Assembly: GCA_963803265.1 (NCBI GenBank)
Contig: CAWDLZ010000031.1
Span: 1-64,000, forward strand
Origin: CAIKMD01 sp963803265
Lineage (GTDB): Bacteria; Pseudomonadota; Alphaproteobacteria; ATCC43930; CGMCC-115725
Direction: 5' to 3'
Length of the DNA: 64,000 nt
The notes under the pieces are model-generated. The model saw only the letters and a program-made list of their open reading frames with translations, was not told the origin of the DNA and did no database searches. Of the stretch, positions 54,463 to 64,000 are shown piece after piece. Within the stretch, counting starts at the first letter, position 1; each line of letters starts with the position of its first letter. Made by a program: the position numbers and the translations under genes.

Positions 54463-54683
54463 GCCGTCCTCCACTTTCGTTTCCTCGCTGCGCTCCGCGA
54501 ATTCTAGCATCCCGAATCAATGCTGCACCGATAATTCTTGGTCGGCCCTACGCGCGCGTGATAGCTTTTCGCAAACGATGATCGACATCCGCGCTCATGT
54601 GATTTCCGGCGATAGGGCACGATTCCCTTGCGCGCCGCCCTTTCGCTCTGTTCGGCCTTGGCGAGAATTTCGGAGGAGGAACC

Positions 54684-55583
54684 ATGACGATCGAAAATAT
54701 GCCGGTTAAGTTGCACGCGCTTTTGGGCAATTATCCGAATACGCTGGCCTTTAAGAAAGGCGAGGTTTGCTCCTCCCTGGTCGCGGTCGAGTTCGCCGAT
54801 GTCAAGGTGGCGAACACGGGCTTCAAGCCACTGGTTCGGGAGCATCGCTTCGATTTCGGCGAATTGGCAATCGTGACCTTTTTGCAGGCGAAGGTCTATG
54901 GCAAGCCCTATGTTCTCATGCCGGCCGTCGTCGTCTCGCGCGGTCAGCTTCAAACGATCGCCTACAATGCCGATCGTGGCACTCTCGGTCCTGGCGATCT
55001 CGCCGGCAAGCGAGTCGGCGTCCGCGCCTATACCCAGACGACTGGTGCTTGGGTGCGCGGCATTCTCGCCCAGGATTACGGAGTGAAGCTCGATCGCGTG
55101 CGGTGGATCACCTTCGAGGAGCCGCATCTCGCCGAATATCGCGATCCAGATACGGTGGAGCGCGCGCCCGCAGGCAAGGAACTCGTCCAAATGCTTCTCG
55201 ATGGCGAGCTCGACGCCGCTATTGTCGGCGACAGCTTGCCCGACAAGCGGCTGAAGACCTTGATTCCGGATGCGGAGGCGGTCGGCCGCCAATGGGCGGC
55301 ACGTCATGGCGGCGTGCCGATCAATCACATGGCGGTAATCCGCCAATCGATCTCGCAAGAACGGCCGGATGTGGTGAGGGAGGTTTTCCGCATGCTGGTC
55401 GAAAGTCAGAAGGCGGCGGTCGCGCCGAGCGCGGAGCAGAAGGCCGCGATTCGGTTTGGCGTCCCCGCGGTACGGGCCTCGCTCGAGATCATCATCGATT
55501 ACTCGGTCAACCAGAAGCTCATTCCGCGCCGCTTTGCCGTGGATGAGCTGTTCGACGACACGACGCGCGGCCTGGGCGCGTAA
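54684..55583 (+). CDS. 4,5-dihydroxyphthalate-decarboxylase-like protein (periplasmic-binding-protein fold)
   Basis: A 299-residue protein without a signal peptide. Similarity to Pht5-type decarboxylases is seen in ANTGFKPLVREHRFDFGELAIVTFLQAKVYGKPYVLMP, DLAGKRVGVRAYTQTTGAWVRGIL and VPINHMAVIRQSIS. Such proteins decarboxylate 4,5-dihydroxyphthalate to protocatechuate; relatives act on other compounds, and the fold is that of type-II binding proteins. GGAGGAGGAACC precedes the ATG. It is followed by an aromatic-acid transporter and an SDR on the same strand, so a phthalate-like substrate is plausible but not proved. Confidence 0.75.
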   Translation: MTIENMPVKLHALLGNYPNTLAFKKGEVCSSLVAVEFADVKVANTGFKPLVREHRFDFGELAIVTFLQAKVYGKPYVLMPAVVVSRGQLQTIAYNADRGTLGPGDLAGKRVGVRAYTQTTGAWVRGILAQDYGVKLDRVRWITFEEPHLAEYRDPDTVERAPAGKELVQMLLDGELDAAIVGDSLPDKRLKTLIPDAEAVGRQWAARHGGVPINHMAVIRQSISQERPDVVREVFRMLVESQKAAVAPSAEQKAAIRFGVPAVRASLEIIIDYSVNQKLIPRRFAVDELFDDTTRGLGA

Positions 55584-55747
55584 CCGCTTGACACTCGGTC
55601 GCCCGTCGCGGCGCGCCCATCGATCGGGAGGGGCAAGGTTAGTCCCGGCTTCTCCGTGCTTTACCTCGCGGGGGCGTTGTGCGAGTCTTACGGCAACGCG
55701 GCGAAGCTCGCGAGCGGCACAGGGGCAAGGCGAGGCGGGCGCTATTC

Positions 55748-57106
55748 ATGGCAAGCAGAATCGATGTTGCCGGAATAATCGACGGGCGGAAACTCGGGCG
55801 TTATCAGTTCGTGGTTTTTGCGCTCTGCGTTTCGTTCCTATTTCTCGACGGGTTCGATGCGCAGATGATCGGGTTCGTCGCGCCGTCGCTCGTGCGGGAC
55901 TGGAAGCTGAACCGTATCGCGCTCGGCCCGATCTTCACCGCGGGGACGCTCGGCTTCTCTCTCGGCGCGATGCTCTTCGGCATGCTGGCCGACCGTTATG
56001 GCCGAAGAGCTTCCTCGCTGTGGTGTCTCGCCTGTTTCGGGATATTCAACATTCTCTCCGCGAGGGCGAACTCCGTCGAGGCCATGATGCTCTATCGCTT
56101 CATCGCTGGGCTGGGGATGGGCGGCGGCATGCCGAATGGATATGCGCTGATCTCCGAGTATTTTCCCCGTAGAATGCGCGCGACCGTCATCATGCTTTCC
56201 GCCTTCGGCTATTCGTTTGGCGCCAATGGCGGCGGCTGGGCCGCCGCCTTTTTCATCCCGCGCTATGGCTGGCCCTCGGTCTTCTATATTGGCGGCATCG
56301 CGCCGCTTGTGCTCGTCGTACTGCTGTGGCCGGGCTTGCCGGAATCGATCCGCTTCCTCGTTTTGAAGCGCAGGCCGACAGCGCAAATCGCCGCTCTCAT
56401 CGCCAAGATCGATCCGTCGCTGCACTTCGCCCCCCATACGACTTTCGTCCTCGAGGAAAGCGAGGCCAAGGGCTCGACGATTCGCCAGCTCTTCAGAAAC
56501 GGAAGAGCGCTGGTCACGATTCTGCTATGGACCGCCGCCTTCATGAACCTGATGGTTCTGTCCTTCGTCGTGAACTGGTTCCCGACGCTCCTGACGCGAG
56601 CCGGCATGGACATGCAAACGGCGCTGATACTGACCGCGACCTTCGGCATCGGCGGCAACGCCGGCGTCGGTCTGTTGGGCTTCGCGATCGACCGCTGGGG
56701 CGCGCATCGCGTGCTGGGAGCCGGGTTTCTGTGCGTGGCGGCGGCGGTCGCGCTCATCGGCCCCGTCCATGGCTCCTTCGTCGCGCTCGCAGCCATCATG
56801 CTCGTCGTCGGCTTCTTCGTTCCCGGCGGCAACGCGGGAACGAGCGCCTTCGCGAGCAAGCTCTATCCGGTCTCCATGCGTTCCACCGGAATCGGCTGGA
56901 CCTTGGGCGTCGGCCGGGCCGGTCAGCTTTTGAGCCCGATCCTGGGCACGCTGATGCTGGCGATGAATTGGGATTTGGCAAGGTTCTTCTACGCCGTCGC
57001 GATTCCCGCCCTGATCGCGGCTTTAGCCATTGGCTTGATCGATAAGGTGCGTCCTGCCGAGGCTCGCGGCGAGGCGGCGCCCGCGCCGGTGGCCGTGGCC
57101 GAATAG
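55748..57106 (+). CDS. MFS transporter, aromatic acid:H+ symporter family
   Basis: A 452-residue twelve-helix transporter. The TM1 signature LFLDGFDAQMIGFVAPSL carries the DGxD motif of the AAHS family, loop 2-3 reads GMLADRYGRRASS, and loop 8-9 is shortened. ATG 55748 is taken because the conserved sequence (GRYQFVVFALCVSFLFLDGFD) begins 17 residues later; the frame is open upstream to 55679. No strong ribosome site is seen. Imports a benzoate- or phthalate-like acid for the neighbouring enzymes. Confidence 0.9.
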   Translation: MASRIDVAGIIDGRKLGRYQFVVFALCVSFLFLDGFDAQMIGFVAPSLVRDWKLNRIALGPIFTAGTLGFSLGAMLFGMLADRYGRRASSLWCLACFGIFNILSARANSVEAMMLYRFIAGLGMGGGMPNGYALISEYFPRRMRATVIMLSAFGYSFGANGGGWAAAFFIPRYGWPSVFYIGGIAPLVLVVLLWPGLPESIRFLVLKRRPTAQIAALIAKIDPSLHFAPHTTFVLEESEAKGSTIRQLFRNGRALVTILLWTAAFMNLMVLSFVVNWFPTLLTRAGMDMQTALILTATFGIGGNAGVGLLGFAIDRWGAHRVLGAGFLCVAAAVALIGPVHGSFVALAAIMLVVGFFVPGGNAGTSAFASKLYPVSMRSTGIGWTLGVGRAGQLLSPILGTLMLAMNWDLARFFYAVAIPALIAALAIGLIDKVRPAEARGEAAPAPVAVAE

Positions 57107-57117
57107 AGGAGCGGAGG

Positions 57118-57894
57118 GTGAATATCGAGAACGGCGTTGCCATCGTCACGGGATCGGCAACGGGTATCGGCGCCGAGACCGCGAAGCGCCTTGCCTCGAA
57201 GGGATGCCGTGTCGTCATCAATTTCACGCGGAGCCGCAACGAAGCAGAAGCAACCGCCGCCGCTTGCCGAAACTTTGGCAGCGATGTCATCGTGCAGCAG
57301 GGCGATGTGTCCCAGGACAGCGACTGCAAGGCCATGGCGGCGGCGGCGCTCGAGCGATGGGGCCGCGTTGACGTCCTCGTGAACAGCGCGGGAAAGACGA
57401 AATCCGCTCCGATCGGCGACCTCGACGCGCTGAACGCGGAGGACTTTTCCGATGTCTATGCGGTCAACCTGATCGGCGCTTATCAGATGATCCGCGCCGT
57501 GGTGCCGCCGATGAGGAAGCAAGGCGGAGGTGCCGTCGTCAATGTCTCGGCATTGGGATCGCTGAATGGCGAGGGCAGCTCGATCGCTTATGCGGCATCG
57601 AAGGGCGCGTTGAATTCGCTCACGATCTCGCTGGCGCGCCAGCTCGCGCCCGTCATTCGCGTCAACGCCGTATGCCCTGGCTTCGTTGCGACGCGCTGGA
57701 TGAAGAACCTGTTGGGCGAGGCGCGCTTCAACCAGCGCGTCAACGAGATGGCGAAAATAACGCCGGTGGGAAAAACTGCTTTCGCCGAGGACATCGCCGA
57801 GATGATCTGCTGGTTCATCGACGGTCCCGATCTGATCACGGGCGAGGTTCTGCCGATCGATTACGGAACCCGATTCGGGCTGCGCGCGCCCTGA
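57118..57894 (+). CDS. Short-chain dehydrogenase/reductase
   Basis: A 258-residue Rossmann enzyme. Cofactor loop VTGSATGIGAETAKRLA, the variant NSAG motif in DVLVNSAGKTK, catalytic Ser in VVNVSALGSLNG and YAASKGALNSL (Tyr-x-x-x-Lys). INFTRSRNEAEA after strand 2 favours NADP. The start is GTG at 57118 with GGAG immediately upstream, 11 bases after the transporter stop. A cis-diol or ketone in the aromatic pathway is a likely substrate. Confidence 0.9.
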   Translation: MNIENGVAIVTGSATGIGAETAKRLASKGCRVVINFTRSRNEAEATAAACRNFGSDVIVQQGDVSQDSDCKAMAAAALERWGRVDVLVNSAGKTKSAPIGDLDALNAEDFSDVYAVNLIGAYQMIRAVVPPMRKQGGGAVVNVSALGSLNGEGSSIAYAASKGALNSLTISLARQLAPVIRVNAVCPGFVATRWMKNLLGEARFNQRVNEMAKITPVGKTAFAEDIAEMICWFIDGPDLITGEVLPIDYGTRFGLRAP

Positions 57895-57905
57895 GAGAGC
57901 GCGTT

Positions 57906-58604
57906 CTAGGCCGCCGAAGCGATGCCGCCACCGGGCGCCGGCGGCGGATGTAGGCTCATCCGCCAATCCGCGCCCTCAGCGACGACCGCCGCGTGATGGG
58001 TAGGCGTTGGATTAAAGCATTGGATCGTCCAGCCGTCGCAATTCATGAGGAGCGCGGGTGCGTCGCCGGGCGCCAGCGAAACCTCGAACCCGTCGAGTGG
58101 CAGCGACAAGCCGAAGCCACGCGCCTTCACATAGGCTTCCTTGCGCGTCCAGCAATTGAAGAACGCCTCGGTCTGAAGCTCGGGCGCGAGCGAGCGCAGG
58201 GCTGCGACTTCGGCGGCCGAGAAGTATCGCTCCGGAATTTTCTCCGAGGCAAACCGCGGATCGCGCTGCTCGATGTCGCACCCGAGTGCGATGCCGCGTG
58301 CGTGGCAGAAGAGCGCCATGCCGTGCGAGTGCGACAGATTGAAGCCGAGATCACTATCGGCAAGCGAAGGCTTGCCATAGGAGTTGCTGACAAATTGCAG
58401 GGTCTGCGGCGCGCAACCGAGTTCCTCGCCGAGCAGCCGGCGCAGAACGCCGTGTCGGGCGAGGTAGCGCCTTCGGTCGCGCGCGAAGCGAATGCGCGCC
58501 GCGCGTGCCGTCTCGTCCGGGTCGAGCGTCGCCTCGAGCTGGACGAGATCGAGCAACTCGGCGTCGAGATCGATCCAATGCACGTGAACGACCGGCACCG
58601 CCAT
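57906..58604 (-). CDS. 4'-phosphopantetheinyl transferase, Sfp type
   Basis: A 232-residue enzyme that attaches the CoA arm to carrier proteins. It shows RFARDRRRYLARHGVLRRLLG, GKPSLADSDLGFNLSHSHG, the Mg-binding GCDIEQ near residue 110 and FFNCWTRKEAYVKARGFGL near 150. The double-length Sfp form serves secondary-metabolite synthases. The ATG lies 4 bases after the NRPS stop on the same strand, so it is co-transcribed and almost certainly primes that NRPS. Confidence 0.93.
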   Translation of the reverse strand: MAVPVVHVHWIDLDAELLDLVQLEATLDPDETARAARIRFARDRRRYLARHGVLRRLLGEELGCAPQTLQFVSNSYGKPSLADSDLGFNLSHSHGMALFCHARGIALGCDIEQRDPRFASEKIPERYFSAAEVAALRSLAPELQTEAFFNCWTRKEAYVKARGFGLSLPLDGFEVSLAPGDAPALLMNCDGWTIQCFNPTPTHHAAVVAEGADWRMSLHPPPAPGGGIASAA

Positions 58605-58608
58605 CTTT

Positions 58609-62642
<4,034 letters not shown>

Positions 62643-62670
62643 GGCATCACAAGACGAATGACGGCGCTGC

Positions 62671-63939
62671 TCAACGGTCCGCGCGAAACGACACGCGCAG
62701 CGATTTGAGCCCGCGCAAACCCAGATTCTCGCGCCAGACCAGCACTTGGCGGTCGAGCGTCAGATCGGGTAGGCGGCGCAGCATGGTGGTGAAGGCAATC
62801 TGTCCTTCCATGCGTGCGAGCGGTGCGCCGAAGCAGAAATGCGCCGCCCAGCCGAAGGCGAGATGCCGGTTGTCCGGCCGCGTGAGATCGAGCCGGTCGG
62901 GCTCGGCAAAGCGCGTCGGATCGCGGTTGCCCGCGGCCATCACCGCCATCACCGCGTCGCGCTTGCGGATCGACTTCCCGCCCAGTTCGAAGTCCTCGGG
63001 CGCAATCCGCGCCGTGTGCTGGCTTGGGCTCTCGTAACGCAGCAGCTCTTCCACTGCGCTCTCGATGAGCGCCGGATCGTCCCTGAGCTGGGCTAGCGCC
63101 TCCGGTTTGCGCAACAGGGTCAGCAGCCCATTGCCGATCAAATTGGTTGTGGTCTCCTGACCGCCCACCATCGTGACGATGGTGTTGGCGATGATCTCTT
63201 CCTCGGTGAGCCGCGCGCCGTCGACCTCGGCGGTCATCAACGAATGGATGAGGCCCTCGCGCGGCAGTCTTTCGTGTTCGCGGATGGCGGCCCGGAAATA
63301 AACGGTCATGGCTTCGACGCTTTTCAACACGCGGCTGGCGCGATCGGGATTATGCTGGAAATTGCCCAACATCTCGGCGAAGTCCGCCGACCAGGATTTA
63401 AGCAATGCGTGATCGCCCGTGGGCACGCCCAGCATTTCAGCGGTCACGATGGCTGGAAGCGGCGCTGCGAAATCCGCGATCACGTCCATCCGACCCTTCG
63501 GCGCGGCGCGGTCGATGAGCCGGTCGGCAATGTCGGCGATATGCGCGCGCAAGCCCTCGATCCGGCGGGGCGTGAACGCCGTCGAGCATAGCTTGCGCAG
63601 CCGCGTATGCGCGGGCGCGTCCATGAACAGCATCTGCTTGGTCATGACCTTGGCGATGGGTTCCAGCGCGCCGATGCCCAGTGCCGTGATCTGCTCGGGT
63701 GTCGGCGTGCGGTCGGCCGAGAATTTATGCAGTACCGTGATGCAATCGGCATAGCCGGTGACGACCCAGGCGTGAAGGAACGGATCCCAATGCACGGGAT
63801 CGGCCTCGCGCAGCTTGGCGTAAAGCGGATAGGGATCGGCCAGGACCGCCGGGTCCATGAGCTGATAGAGGCTCAGGCTTCGATCGGGCCGGCAGGACGA
63901 AAGGCCCAGGGAATCGGGAGCCAAATTCCGCTCTCGCAC
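62671..63939 (-). CDS. Cytochrome P450
   Basis: A 422-residue soluble bacterial P450. The I helix has TIVTMVGGQETTTN, the K helix EELLRYESPSQHTAR (ExxR), and the heme loop FGWAAHFCFGAPLAR with the Cys ligand near residue 368. The start is GTG 63939, only 3 bases after the stop of the preceding gene; the NRPS begins 28 bases downstream. Embedded between two assembly-line genes, it probably oxidises a carrier-bound amino acid or the released product. Electron donors are not encoded nearby. Confidence 0.93.
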   Translation of the reverse strand: MRERNLAPDSLGLSSCRPDRSLSLYQLMDPAVLADPYPLYAKLREADPVHWDPFLHAWVVTGYADCITVLHKFSADRTPTPEQITALGIGALEPIAKVMTKQMLFMDAPAHTRLRKLCSTAFTPRRIEGLRAHIADIADRLIDRAAPKGRMDVIADFAAPLPAIVTAEMLGVPTGDHALLKSWSADFAEMLGNFQHNPDRASRVLKSVEAMTVYFRAAIREHERLPREGLIHSLMTAEVDGARLTEEEIIANTIVTMVGGQETTTNLIGNGLLTLLRKPEALAQLRDDPALIESAVEELLRYESPSQHTARIAPEDFELGGKSIRKRDAVMAVMAAGNRDPTRFAEPDRLDLTRPDNRHLAFGWAAHFCFGAPLARMEGQIAFTTMLRRLPDLTLDRQVLVWRENLGLRGLKSLRVSFRADR

Positions 63940-63942
63940 GTG

Positions 63943-64000
63943 TCAGCCGCCAAGCAGGCGCTGCGCTTCTTCGTCGCTCATCGCCTGGAGCTTTGCGACG
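63943..64000 (-). CDS. C-terminal end of a probable megasynthase (partial)
   Basis: Only the last 18 codons fall in the window: VAKLQAMSDEEAQRLLGG, then TGA. The L-x-x-(L/M)-S-D/E-E-E-A-x-x-L-L pattern is commonly seen at the C-terminus of polyketide synthase and NRPS proteins, where it forms a docking tail. The P450 follows 3 bases later. It would be the upstream module feeding the C domain of the NRPS. Confidence 0.5.
   Translation of the reverse strand, partial: VAKLQAMSDEEAQRLLGG

Overview
The window is G+C-rich DNA whose gene content fits a soil- or sediment-type alphaproteobacterium. Evidence for this is the fused transaldolase/glucose-6-phosphate isomerase at the head of a gnd-zwf-HAD-pgl operon, many periplasmic ABC substrate-binding proteins, hydantoinase A/B, tandem Rieske oxygenases and gentisate- and phthalate-type catabolic genes. 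I cannot fix a genus. No rRNA, tRNA or CRISPR array was recognised.

Layout. (1) 1-930: a broken VWFA-related gene of a family typical of Acidobacteria, abutting a tal-pgi gene that has lost its 5' end; this looks like a junction between two sources. (2) 0.9-7.6 kb: a central carbon operon (tal-pgi, gnd, zwf, HAD phosphatase, pgl) with overlapping or nearly touching genes. (3) 7.6-18.2 kb: a repeat-tailed lipoprotein, a periplasmic binding protein, hyuA-hyuB, two MFS transporters, LemA and an M48 membrane protease. (4) 18.2-34.2 kb: a catabolic region with an amidohydrolase, a CocE/NonD hydrolase, alpha/beta hydrolases, a flavin-type oxidoreductase, four Rieske oxygenase alpha subunits, a gentisate-dioxygenase-like cupin, an FAD monooxygenase and a DUF2237 protein. 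(5) 34.2-39.4 kb: two tandem paralogous binding proteins, a fused two-unit ABC permease and a MetE-like protein. (6) 39.5-48.25 kb: an accessory island with a disabled HigB-like toxin and its antitoxin, a second HTH antitoxin, a truncated amidohydrolase, two IS1380-family elements, a CHAT (caspase-like) protease gene split by one of them, and one IS1182-family element. (7) 48.3-57.9 kb: a second catabolic block (FAH hydrolase, molybdopterin hydroxylase subunit, ACAD-like flavoenzyme, binding protein, RidA, dihydroxyphthalate-decarboxylase-like protein, aromatic-acid MFS, SDR). (8) 57.9-64 kb: a biosynthetic cluster on the minus strand, read from the window end inward: the tail of a probable megasynthase, a P450, a one-module NRPS (C-A-PCP-TE, adenylation code reading as glycine) and a phosphopantetheinyl transferase.

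The best-supported discovery is the CHAT gene. The IS1380-like element at 43197-44831 sits inside it with a CTAG duplication on both sides, and removing the element with one CTAG copy rejoins the reading frame exactly across the catalytic His region (FDGHGGHH) and the Cys region (SACDT). The most promising functional system is the NRPS/P450/PPTase cluster, whose thioesterase carries Cys instead of Ser in its nucleophile motif.

Caution: at least a dozen otherwise good genes carry a single one-base indel, mostly insertions. This is more likely residual sequencing error than mass pseudogenisation, so frameshifted genes are given here as single loci with the suspected site.
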